From Anticarsia gemmatalis (lineage: Eukaryota > Arthropoda > Insecta > Lepidoptera > Erebidae): 64,000 bases of DNA. The translations under genes were made by a program, and so were the position numbers. Every line of letters starts with the position of its first letter. Position 1 is the stretch's first letter. The stretch covers positions 4,446,030-4,510,029 of the forward strand of contig NC_134774.1 in assembly GCF_050436995.1 (NCBI RefSeq), written 5' to 3'. Of the stretch, positions 51,196-60,663 are shown piece by piece. The notes beneath the pieces were generated by a model, which did no database searches, was not told the DNA's origin, and was given only the letters and a program-made list of their open reading frames with translations.

Positions 51196-51493
51196 TATGT
51201 ATATTTCACTATTCCATTCCATTTTTATTTCATAGAGATGTAGCAAATTTATTTCATAAAATTAAAATGATGTAACTCACTCGATAAATCGACACTGTCA
51301 TACCTGCTGAATATAAGTAGTTCAACTACAGCTGAACCCTATCCCTTAAGATACAGGCTGGACCTAGTTTAAGGGATAGAGTCAGAATTTTTTGTGTTAA
51401 AACAACTATAAACATATTTTTAAGTTTGTAACAGTGATATGTAATTTTCGTGTTGTTTATCTGTAAAATGAAATAAAATATTATTATTATTAT

Positions 51494-54400
51494 GGGAACT
51501 TTTATTTCTACTCAGTTACTAATAACTGGTTGATTAATGACGGCTACGGGTACGTACCAAGTAACCGCCATTGAATTTAAATTTGTGCTAAAACTCCATG
51601 TCCTGACTCATCGGTTTGCATAAACTTGCGAACAATCCTACATGTGTTTAATATGGCTGCTTTCTGTATGTTAATGTAGATGTTTGGTGGAAGATCAAGT
51701 AACTTAAGGCTATTGTGTAAGTGTTTGGGGATCACTCCCGTGGTAGATATAACTATTGGGATTATGTAGACTTTATCGGCTTTCCAAATTCTTGCTATCT
51801 CTTCTTTCAGTTCTGTGTATTTATTTATTTTTTCTGTTATAGTTTTAAGTAAATTGTGTGTATTTGGGACAGCTATATCAACTAAGTATATTGTTTTTCC
51901 TGATTTGTGGTGTATAGTTATATCCGGTCTATTATAATGTATAGTCTTATCAGTTAAAATTGCGCGATCGTAGTACATTTTGTAGCTATTGCTTTCTAAG
52001 ACTGGACTGGGGGTATATTTATAGTAGGGGGTGTGAGTTTCAGGGATGAGGTTATATTTGATGGCTAATTTTTGATGAATTATGTTAACTATTTGGTTAT
52101 GGCGATGAGTGTAATCAGTTTGTGTGAGTGTGGCACATGCTCCTGTTATATGTTGAATAGTTTCTGGTTGCATGTGGCACTTACGACATTTATCATCAGA
52201 GGCATTGGGATCTTTAATAATGTGTTTTCTGTAATTTTTGGTATTAATAACTTGGTCCTGTATTGATATGATAAAGCCTTCAGTTTCGGGAAATAAGTAT
52301 CCACTAGTTAACCATCTATTTGACGCTTTACAATCTACATGGTTCTGTTCCAAATCGTGAGGGTGACGACCGTGCAATACTTTCCCTTTCCATTGCTCAA
52401 GTTTCTGTTTTTGTATGTCAGTCAGTCTGTCAGTAGCTACATTTGGATGATCTGCTAAACTAAGTGGTGTAAATTTAATATCGTTTTCTATTATAGCCCT
52501 ATGTAACTCACTTGCCTCTGCCTTATTCTTAAAGAAAGATCGAAGGTTTTGTAACTGTTTCTCCCAGAGTGCCGTGATGTCTATTAGACCTCGGCCTCCG
52601 TTTATTCTTCTGATGGACATTCTTTCTATAGCTGATTTCGGGTGTAAGTAATTGTGTTTAGTGAATGTAGTTCGGATCTTAATCTCTAGGCTATTTAGGT
52701 CAGTTTTTGTCCATTTCACTATTCCAAAGGAATAAGTGAGTACTGGGATTGCATACGTATTAACTGCTTTGATTAATCTCTTTCCTGTAAGTTGTGTTTT
52801 GCAAATTGATACTAATCTATTTTTAAACTCTTCTATTAGTGATTTCTTAAGTGTGATATGGTCTAATTGTGTAGCTTGTTGGTATCCTAAATATTTGTAT
52901 AGCTCATCTTGTCTCATGGCCGTTATAATATCTCCTTGTTGCGTCGTTAAATCTCCGGGCTCTATCTTTCCTTTTCTAATATTTATAGTTCTACATTTTT
53001 CCAATCCAAATTCCATTTTAATATCTCTACTGAATGTTGCTGTAATATCTGTTAACTTTTTCATATCCTTAATCGTCCGAGTATATAGTTTTATATCGTC
53101 CATGTAGACCAGGTGAGCTATAGTTATTTCCTTGTTGTCGCTCATCAAACTGTAACCTATTCTCTGTTGATTAATTAAGTATGAGAGTGGATTGAGGGCT
53201 AGGCAAAACCACAATGGGCTCAAGGAGTCCCCTTGATAAATTCCTTTTTTAATTTGGATTTCTCTAGTTGAAATATTTTTGAGATGTAATGTAGTTTTCC
53301 AAAGTGGCATTATATCATTTAAAATACTTGTTAAGGCAGGGTTAATTTTATAAATTCGTAAAACTTTAAGTAGCCAGGAGTGCGGTATACTGTCGAATGC
53401 TTTCCGGTAATCTATATAAGTACAGTGCAGATTCCTTTTTTTTGAATAGGCATGTTTGTGAATCGTGGAATCTATTATCAATTGCTCCTTGCATCCCATG
53501 TGACCCCGTCTACATCCTTTTTGTTCTTCTGCTATTATACTATTTCTTTCAGCGTGCGAGTAGATATTGTTGGTGATTATTGCTGTAAATATTTTATAGA
53601 TGGTGGGAAGGCACGTGATCGGTCTATATTGGGAAGGGTCGTTACTGATATTCTTTTTGGGGATCATGTAGGTTATTCCTTTGGTGATAAATGGGGGAAT
53701 AGGTTGTTTCTTTAATATTAATTCGGTAAAACATTTAGCTAATGGTCGATGTAGTAGGGTAAGGTTTTTGTACCAGAAGTTATGGACTTTATCTATGCCT
53801 GGGGATTTCCAATTATGCAGTTTCTTAGTAACATTTCTCAAGTCATCTACTGTAACTTCTTCAAATTCCATGTCATGTAACTGACTCCATCTTTCTTCCT
53901 CTTCCTTTATCCAAGCTGCTTCTAAATTATGATCCGTCTCCCTTTCCCATATACCTGACCAAAATTCTTCAAGATTTTCCTTAAAAGTAGATTCTAGTCT
54001 AACATCACTTTCATTTGTATGATTCCCTGATCTAATCTGTCTGTAAAATATCTTTTCGTTTGTAGCAAATAACTTGTTTTCATGTTTTCTTTTAAGTGCT
54101 TTTTTATATCTTGCTAATCGGTTTGCTTTAAGTGCTAATTTTTGCTTAAGTGTATCAAGAAATTCTTCTGGGGTTTTGTTACTATTTTCGTGTCTTGTAT
54201 GTACTTTGAAGTTCCTAAATATATGATCTACTCTACTGACTACTTTTCGTGATCTATTACCTGTGATATATTGTGTAAGTCTACCTATATCCGCTCTGAG
54301 TCGTGAAATATCTTTTTGAAGCCGAATTTGCCAAGGGGGGTCAGAACGTGTTGGAGTATTTGTTGGTGGGGGATCGTTATGTATTTTGTATTCTAATTCT

Positions 54401-55616
54401 TCAGTGATTACTATAGCTGTGCAATATATGAGGGTGTGAATATCGGTCAAAAGTATATTTTCTGTGAGAAATTGGTCAAGTATGCTATTATTAAATATTG
54501 CTAGAAGATTGTTAAGCCGTTTGCTGTAGTTTAATTTAGGTAGTTTTGGTCGCAATGTAGGATCCATTCCTCCATACTCCAATAGTTTAGTTTGCAGTTT
54601 ATCAATCAATTTTGTAGTAATTTCATCATTGCAAGATTCCTGATTAACTATTTCTATTTCAGATTCTAATAGTATGTTATGTGAGGATGATGTTTGTGTG
54701 GAGATGTGATTGAGTGATTCCTGAGTTAAAGATGTAGCGAATGATGAGGTTTGTGTGAAGGGAATATTTGTATTAGAGCTAATGAATGGTGTGGTGTGAT
54801 CTATTTGTGAATTTAGTGTGGTATTTAACTGTGTATTTGAGTCCATTTCTGCTTCTTCCCTACTTATTTGCAATGCCACTTCTTGTTTAATTTTTTCTAT
54901 GGTATTATCTGGCAGCATTTTATTTCTAATGATGGCCCTTCTTTGATCAGCAATCCTTTGTGCTGAGACTGTTAACTGCGGATACTTTTGTGTAAAGCGG
55001 TCATGGAGTCTTTTGCAATACATTGTCTTATCTGTCTCGAGTTTAGTTATATGAAAGTACGTGCGCATGATAAAAGTATTTATTTCGTCATTCCATTGCA
55101 TGCGCACTCGGGTTTTGCCAGCTTTGGTGGTCGCAGGTTTAAAGGCAATTGCCTCCTGCGAAACATCCTCAGCTGGGGTAGTAACTCTAATGCTAGAACT
55201 TTCTTGAGGGGGTTGATTAACATTAATATCTATAGTGCTAATAGTAGATGGGGATGATGACACTGAAGGTGTGTATGAAATTGTACTTGGGCTAAATGGT
55301 TCTATTGGACTGTCAATTCTGTCTGTAAGTCGGTCAATTTCGTCGGTTGGGTCGGCTGTCATATTTTGGCTGATGGGAGCCCGCCTGCTCAACTCCTCAT
55401 CACTAGCGGTTCGCATGCTGTAACACCCAGCGCTAGCTCCAGGTGTGCCCCGGCGATCGCCCCCGGGAAGCGGTCCTATACGTTTCCTTTTACTTCTAGT
55501 CTCCATGTTGAATGGGTTTCCAGAGCCATGTTAGCCGCGCCAGTAATTTCTCTATCGCGTGTCCGCCCCCCACGTATGTCTGATGGTCGACTTGGACGTA
55601 TGGTTGTTTAAGGGGC
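51494..55616 (-). mobile_element. R4/Dong-clade LINE inserted in a (TTA)n tail
   Basis: A single-ORF non-LTR element on the minus strand, flanked by TTATTATTATTATTA on the left (51480-51493) and (TTA)n on the right (55617-55635). Dong elements, first described from Bombyx mori, are known for insertion into TAA repeats. Here the target is the TTA tail of the CR1/Jockey-group LINE. The 5' UTR is about 110 bp and the 3' UTR about 80 bp. Confidence 0.88.
51577..55506 (-). CDS. R4/Dong-type LINE polyprotein: RT plus restriction-like endonuclease, 1309 aa
   Basis: Copies the element by target-primed reverse transcription. The N-terminal about 300 residues are Ser/Thr-rich with a putative DNA-binding stretch (QWNDEINTFIMRTYF, QRIADQRRAIIRNK). 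The reverse transcriptase includes WKSPGIDKVHNFWYK, YRPITCLPTIYKIF, YIDYRKAFDSIPHSWL, GIYQGDSLSPLWFC and HLVYMDD (YMDD at 801-804). The C-terminus has C1107-X2-C-X8-H-X4-C (CRKCHMQPETIQHITGAC), then the restriction-like endonuclease signature PD (D1195)...D1210 in RPDITIHHKSGKTIYLVDIA. INGGRGLIDI is also typical of the clade. The frame is intact along its whole length. Confidence 0.92.
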   Translation of the reverse strand: METRSKRKRIGPLPGGDRRGTPGASAGCYSMRTASDEELSRRAPISQNMTADPTDEIDRLTDRIDSPIEPFSPSTISYTPSVSSSPSTISTIDINVNQPPQESSSIRVTTPAEDVSQEAIAFKPATTKAGKTRVRMQWNDEINTFIMRTYFHITKLETDKTMYCKRLHDRFTQKYPQLTVSAQRIADQRRAIIRNKMLPDNTIEKIKQEVALQISREEAEMDSNTQLNTTLNSQIDHTTPFISSNTNIPFTQTSSFATSLTQESLNHISTQTSSSHNILLESEIEIVNQESCNDEITTKLIDKLQTKLLEYGGMDPTLRPKLPKLNYSKRLNNLLAIFNNSILDQFLTENILLTDIHTLIYCTAIVITEELEYKIHNDPPPTNTPTRSDPPWQIRLQKDISRLRADIGRLTQYITGNRSRKVVSRVDHIFRNFKVHTRHENSNKTPEEFLDTLKQKLALKANRLARYKKALKRKHENKLFATNEKIFYRQIRSGNHTNESDVRLESTFKENLEEFWSGIWERETDHNLEAAWIKEEEERWSQLHDMEFEEVTVDDLRNVTKKLHNWKSPGIDKVHNFWYKNLTLLHRPLAKCFTELILKKQPIPPFITKGITYMIPKKNISNDPSQYRPITCLPTIYKIFTAIITNNIYSHAERNSIIAEEQKGCRRGHMGCKEQLIIDSTIHKHAYSKKRNLHCTYIDYRKAFDSIPHSWLLKVLRIYKINPALTSILNDIMPLWKTTLHLKNISTREIQIKKGIYQGDSLSPLWFCLALNPLSYLINQQRIGYSLMSDNKEITIAHLVYMDDIKLYTRTIKDMKKLTDITATFSRDIKMEFGLEKCRTINIRKGKIEPGDLTTQQGDIITAMRQDELYKYLGYQQATQLDHITLKKSLIEEFKNRLVSICKTQLTGKRLIKAVNTYAIPVLTYSFGIVKWTKTDLNSLEIKIRTTFTKHNYLHPKSAIERMSIRRINGGRGLIDITALWEKQLQNLRSFFKNKAEASELHRAIIENDIKFTPLSLADHPNVATDRLTDIQKQKLEQWKGKVLHGRHPHDLEQNHVDCKASNRWLTSGYLFPETEGFIISIQDQVINTKNYRKHIIKDPNASDDKCRKCHMQPETIQHITGACATLTQTDYTHRHNQIVNIIHQKLAIKYNLIPETHTPYYKYTPSPVLESNSYKMYYDRAILTDKTIHYNRPDITIHHKSGKTIYLVDIAVPNTHNLLKTITEKINKYTELKEEIARIWKADKVYIIPIVISTTGVIPKHLHNSLKLLDLPPNIYINIQKAAILNTCRIVRKFMQTDESGHGVLAQI

Positions 55617-55636
55617 TATTATTATTATTATTATTC

Positions 55637-56640
55637 AAATAAACATCATCACAATGGACCATGACATAATTTGTCAGAAATGTCCAGTAAATCCTGAGTG
55701 TGTGTGGAAGAGAAATTATCGCCCACGTTACTGAGCATTAATTTTACAGAACACTTCACTACCGTCGAGGCAGTAAAATATGTTACGACTCAACAATGAC
55801 TTGTGAAAAACTGGTCTTTATTCAATCAAATATCATCACAATGGACCATGACGCAATAAGTCGGAAATGTCCAGAAAACTGTGTTGTATATTACAACAGA
55901 AACGACAGTCACCTGCAAAAGCCGTTTGTGACCTTCTTGTTAAAAGTTCTATGATATTATTTAACACCACCCTATTTAAAACATCAAATCCTTGAGGATT
56001 ATTTCTGCAACGAGAGAAATTATACTGAACTTGACTACATAATCGAAATAGGTCTTGATTTATGTAAATATCATCACAATGGACCATGACGTAAATTGTC
56101 ATGAATGTCCCGAAAATCATTAGTCTATTATGTACGTAAATGTAGTTCGTACAAGTACTGGAGCAGTAGTTATTTAACCATTCACGAGTGTTAAGTTTCA
56201 CACTAGAATATATAATATGTGGTCTCAGCTCTAGTCCCTTCGCGTGAAATGGCTCTAGACAAACTCAAAAGTATTATAAAGACTTTTGAATCTAAGCTGA
56301 CAGGAACTGGTCTTTATTTAATCAAATATCATCACAATGGACCATGATATAAAGTATCAGAAATGTCCAGGAAACATGTGGTACTCATTTGAATACTAAA
56401 CACTTTTAGTCAGTTTGAAATAGGATAATAAACTGTTGGTCAAATGAACAACGTTCTGTAAGAAGTCCAAACACTTGATACTATATATAGGTTGAACTGG
56501 AAAATGAACTCAGCTAAATAATATATTCCGATCTTGATATAAAATATGGTCTTTATTGAATCAAACATCATCACATTGGACCATGACGTAATGTGTCAGT
56601 AATGTCCAGAAAAACGGTTGTATTGTATTCAAGCCTTGAG
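55637..56640 (+). repeat. Block-and-spacer array, segment 5 (end of array)
   Basis: Cores: 55654A (right half of the block split by the LINE nest), 55842A, 56080B, 56338A, 56577A. The spacer after 55842 is a paralog of that after 3359, and the spacer after 56080 of that after 3598, in the same order. No block is found beyond 56640. Confidence 0.93.
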
Positions 56641-57056
56641 ACGACGGTCATCTTGCAAGGATATAAACACAGAGAGTTGATCATCAAGTCGGAGATAAGG
56701 AACCGTGTCTCTCTGGAGCACTGAGATACCTAGTTGTTGCTATTCTCCGTCACCTTGCTTCAAGGTGCTTATAACTTTGGAAAGTCATTGGTGTTTAGAA
56801 CACACGCCAAATTACGACACGTTTTCCCACAATGAGTTAAGTTTATACTGTTTTATAAAAGAACAAAACGAACTAAAAACCCTCCCTCCTCCCCGCTTAA
56901 GACTAAGTCTTACAAAGACTAAGTCAGCGCAAAAGATGTTAATTGGTAAGCGGATAAAAAAGTCTTGAACAACAAAATTGGTACTTGTTATAACAAAGAA
57001 TAATTGAATGCAAACAAAACTTAAGTATAAAAAGTTAAGAGTTGATTTGTCTACCA
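56641..57056. other. Unassigned DNA between array and tandem units
   Basis: No convincing gene or known repeat. Open frames here (56705-56968 plus, 56812-57057 minus) overlap each other and show no recognisable domain. Confidence 0.4.
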
Positions 57057-57171
57057 TTAGTTAACTTTATTTCGGGAATAACATTAAATCTTTTTGACTT
57101 ATTTAAAGACCACATTTCTCGTTATCATCCTAAAAGTTGCCCATTATTGTCCCTCTGGGCTAAGGGTCACC

Positions 57172-57660
57172 TCTTTCATTGTAAGAGGGGCTAGGCTTTA
57201 AGTCCACCACGCTAGCCTACTGCGGGTTGGGGACTTTGCATACTTTCAAGAACTGTTTCAACAACTCTCAAGCATGCAAGGTTTGATCTGGCTAGCTACG
57301 TATCTAATCGGGCAGGCATTGCTTGCTCGGCATCATTCGGCTTGTGATAAAAGCCGAGCGGCATAAGTTGGTAGTTGCCAAACCAAGTGATTATATGCGC
57401 CAGTCGAGCGGTTTGTTATTCCCGAACATTCGTCCACATATTTAAAATATTACCAGCCGGTTATAAGCTTAATGCCGGTCCGATTATGTCCGCAGCAGAC
57501 CTACGATGTTTTCCCTCACCGTTACAGCAGTGATAATCATTTCTAATACACACATAACTAGTAGTAAGTAAGTCATTGGTGTGTTGCCTTGGGTTTGAAC
57601 ACTCGATCACTTGCGTGGTACACGAATGCTTGACCACTCGCATATCAGTGCTTATATTGT
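57172..57660 (-). repeat. tRNA-derived SINE module (copy 1), interrupted
   Basis: On the minus strand an A-box-like GTGGTCAAGCATTCG and a B-box GTTCAAACC (RC of 57592-57600) mark a Pol III type promoter. Downstream come the lepidopteran SINE phrases ACGATGTTTTCCCTCACCGT and TTAAGTCCACCACGCTAGCC (given in plus orientation). About 205 bp (57295-57500) splits the module where ordinary copies are continuous. Confidence 0.7.
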
Positions 57661-58566
57661 ATGTCAAAAGCGATAATATTCCCAAATTATCCAATGATAG
57701 AAAAATCGACTCGTAAACTCATATTACTCAAGAGTGAAATTCATAGGTCAAACTTAAAACTGTAAAAAACTTAACCCATTTAGAGACTAAGGCAAGTATA
57801 AAGACACTGCCGAATAAGAGAAGTGTCGCGAGTTAGTACACGAGTGAGCTCTATGTGGCTACAGTTGTTAGTCTTATTTACTTTCAAACACGTAGCGCTG
57901 GACTTAATAGTTTTCTCTCTGACCGGCCAGTTAAGGCAAGTCAGAGATGACCTGTGGGTGGCCGAGGTGGAACGCTCTTGTCGGCAATAGGAGGCAAGGC
58001 CGACTGGTAGGAGCGAGCTGTGTGTTTGTGCACGTCTCCTTGAAGCGAAAGGTTAAGGGGCGATTTAAAACCCGCCCCCGCTCGAAGTTGTACGCGGAGT
58101 ATCCGACCGTAAGTATCGTGTCATAGCCCCTTATGTTGTTTGTTAGTCGTATGGTTACTGGTCAACCTAGTGTGAAAGTTGTTCAAGCCGCGCGAGAGGC
58201 ATTTGACATGGTTTAACGACTGTTATGTTAGTAGACTACAGCCGGGACCGACATTTCACGTACCCTCCGAAGCACCGTCACACCCCACTATCTCACCTAT
58301 CTATAGAATGACCGCGCCAACGGTTTCTTAGCCCACTGATCGTTTACAAATCGGTGGACCCTTATGATGACATTGGAAGGAAAATAGTCTGGTTTTTCGC
58401 TCGCCTATATGCCGAACGTCTTGCTAACGAGAGAGCCCAATGTACCTGTGCGCTAGCTCCCTCGGCATAGGGCATGCAGTAATGGAAATGCATTCATGAT
58501 ATCTTTACTTTGTCAGTTAAATGCCTGAGATTAAAATTCGGAGCTAGGAGACCGCCTGAACTCATA

Positions 58567-59009
58567 GGGTCAGCGCAGACCGAGAGGAGCGCAGCGGAAA
58601 CGATTTTTTTAACGTACTTGAAAATCAACTTTAATTTCATTAAAATAAAGTGCATAATTGCTTGAACCTGACAAAAAATGCTCGCGCGTCCTCGAGGATG
58701 CGCGGGTATCCTCGCGCGGCCTCGCGTCGCCGCCGGCATCGTACGAAAAATTTCAATGTTGTTACTGAGTTTAAAGAGGGAGAACGTCATTTTTATTCTT
58801 CGTCAGCCAAAAGAGCAATTATAATCATGGCCCAGGCCACCATCGTTGACGAATTTGGCGACTAACTGGCATGTTTAATGTAGAGTGGTTACCCAGAACT
58901 CTTTCCTCGCGCAGGCTCGCGCAATCGCGAGCATGCTCGAGCATACGCGAGCCGTAGAGAAAATGCTCGAGACCGCGCGAGGATTATTCCGGTCTGTCTG
59001 CGCTGGGCC
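58567..59009. mobile_element. GC-rich MITE, 443 bp
   Basis: Inverted ends GGGTCAGCGCAGAC and its imperfect inverse GTCTGCGCTGGGCC. Flanks are ATA (58564-58566) and TTA (59010-59012). Copy 2 of the tandem unit shows the empty site (GAACTCTTACTGG near 60590), so the duplication is 3 bp with one mutated base, PIF/Harbinger-like. The interior is much richer in CG dinucleotides than its surroundings (CTCGCGCG, GCTCGAGCA repeated in both orientations). Confidence 0.8.
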
Positions 59010-59087
59010 TTACTGGTCGTGTATTTGTTGTCAAACAAACAAAATATACTGATAAAGGAGTTATTATGAAAAGATTTGTCCATCATC

Positions 59088-60663
59088 AGATAACTTTATT
59101 CCAGGAATAACATTAAATCTTTTTGACTTCTTTAAAGACCGTATTTTTCATTATCATCCTAAAAGTTGCCCATTATTGTCCCTCTGGGCAAAGGGTCACC
59201 TCTTTCATTGTAAGAGGGGCTAGGCTTTAAGTCCACCACGCTAGCCTACTGCGGGTTGGGGACTTTGCATACTTTCTACAACTGTTTCAACAACTCTCAA
59301 GCATGCAAGGTTTGATCTCGCTAGCTACGTACCTAATCGGGCAGGCATTGCTTGTTCGGCATCATTCGGCTTGTGATAAAAGCCGAGCGGCATAAGTTGG
59401 TAGTTGCCAAACCAAGTGATTATATGCGCCGGTCGAGCGGTTTGTTATTCCCGAACATTCGTCCACATATTTAAAATATTACCAGCCGGTTATAAGCTGA
59501 ATGCCGGTCCGATTATGTCCTCAACAGACCTACGATGTTTTCCCTCACCGTTACAGCAGTGATAATCATTTCTAATACACACATAACTAGTAAGTCATTG
59601 GTGTGTTGCCTTGGGTTTGAACACTCGCTCACTTGCGTGGTACACGAATGCTTAACCACTCGCATATCAGTGCTTATATTGTGTGTCAAAAGTGATAATA
59701 TTCCCAAGTTATCTAATGATAGAAAAATCGACTCGTAAATTCATATTGCTCAAGAGTGAAATTCATAGGTCAAACTTAAAACTGTAGAAAACTTAACCCA
59801 TTTAGAGACTAATACAAGAATAGAGACGCTGCCGAATAAGAGAAGTGTCGCGAGTTAGTACACGAGTGAACTCTATGTGGCTACAGTTGTTAGTCTTATT
59901 TACTTTCAAACACGTAGCGCTGGATTATAGTTTTCACTCTGACCGGCCAGTTAAGGCAAGTCAGAGATGACCTGTGGGTGGCCGAGGCGGAACGCTCTTG
60001 TCGGTAATAGGAGGCAAGTCTGACTGGTAGGAGCGAGCTGTGTTTGTGCACGCCTCCTTTAAGCGAAGGGTTAAGGGGCGATTTAAAACCCGCCCCCGCT
60101 CGAAGTTGTACGCGGAGTATCCGACCGTAAGTACCGTGTCATAGCCCCTTATGTTGTTTGTTAGTCGTATGGTTAGTGGTCAACCTAGTGTCAAAGCTGT
60201 TCAAGCCGCGCGAGAGGCATTTGACATGGTTTAACGACTGTTATGTTAGTAGACTACAGCCGGGACCGACATTTTACGTACCCTCCGAAGCACGGAGACG
60301 CCCAATTCGAATACCACTAAGCGGTCACCCATCTATACAATGACCGCGCCAACGGTTGCTTAACCCACTGATCGTTTACTAAATATACAATGACCTTGGA
60401 AGGAAAATCGTCTGGTTTTTCGCTCGCCTATATGCCAAACGCCTTGCTGACGTGAGAGCCCAATGTACCTGTGCGCTACTCCCTAGACGTAGGGCATGCA
60501 GTAATGGAAATGCATTCATGATATCTTTACTTTGTCAGTTAAATGCCTGAGATTAAAAAATCTGAGCTAGGAGACCGCCTGAACTCTTACTGGTCGTGTA
60601 TTTTTTGTCGAACAAACAAAATATACTGATAAAGGAGTTATTATGAAAAGATTTGTCCATCGT
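59088..60663. repeat. 1.58-kb tandem unit, copy 2
   Basis: Complete copy without the MITE. The SINE module is at about 59200-59690 (B-box RC 59614-59622). Sequence is highly similar to copy 1, with small indels. Confidence 0.88.

Larger units (their letters stand above)
46383..51493 (+). mobile_element. CR1/Jockey-group LINE, apparently full length
   Basis: Two-ORF non-LTR retrotransposon with 5' UTR (46383-46854), ORF1, a 311-bp gap, ORF2, a 3' UTR with a (CA)n tract and a (TTA)n tail. The tail continues at 55617-55635 beyond the inserted R4/Dong element. TTATTCA occurs at both outer junctions (46377-46383 and 55631-55637). Removing the nest restores an A-type block: GGTCTTTATTCA joined to AATAAACATCATCACAATGG. 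The clade within the CR1/Jockey group is not settled. Confidence 0.9.
57057..59087. repeat. 1.58-kb tandem unit, copy 1 (with inserted MITE)
   Basis: First of two and a half head-to-tail copies. Order: AACATTAAATCTTTTTGACT; a SINE-like module; a divergent middle with GGCCGAGGTGGAACGCTC and a TTTAAAA/GC-rich stretch; CAGCCGGGACCGACATTT and CCCTCCGAAGCAC, wording I know from lepidopteran dispersed repeats; and ATTCATGATATCTTTAC. Without the 446 bp of MITE plus target repeat it is about 1585 bp. No long open frame. Confidence 0.88.

Noticed and set aside
51016..51246. Cys/Val-rich minus frame
   Set aside because: A translation of the (CA)n microsatellite.
1784..56577. MDHDVMCQKCPEN as a conserved zinc-binding peptide
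   Set aside because: Both Cys codons are often changed to Tyr (TGT to TAT) and the Lys to Glu among blocks, so the CxxC is not protected.
1443..56640. A true CRISPR array
   Set aside because: Spacers are long, uneven, A+T-rich and recur in families; the surroundings are eukaryotic transposons and no cas gene exists. Only the layout is similar.
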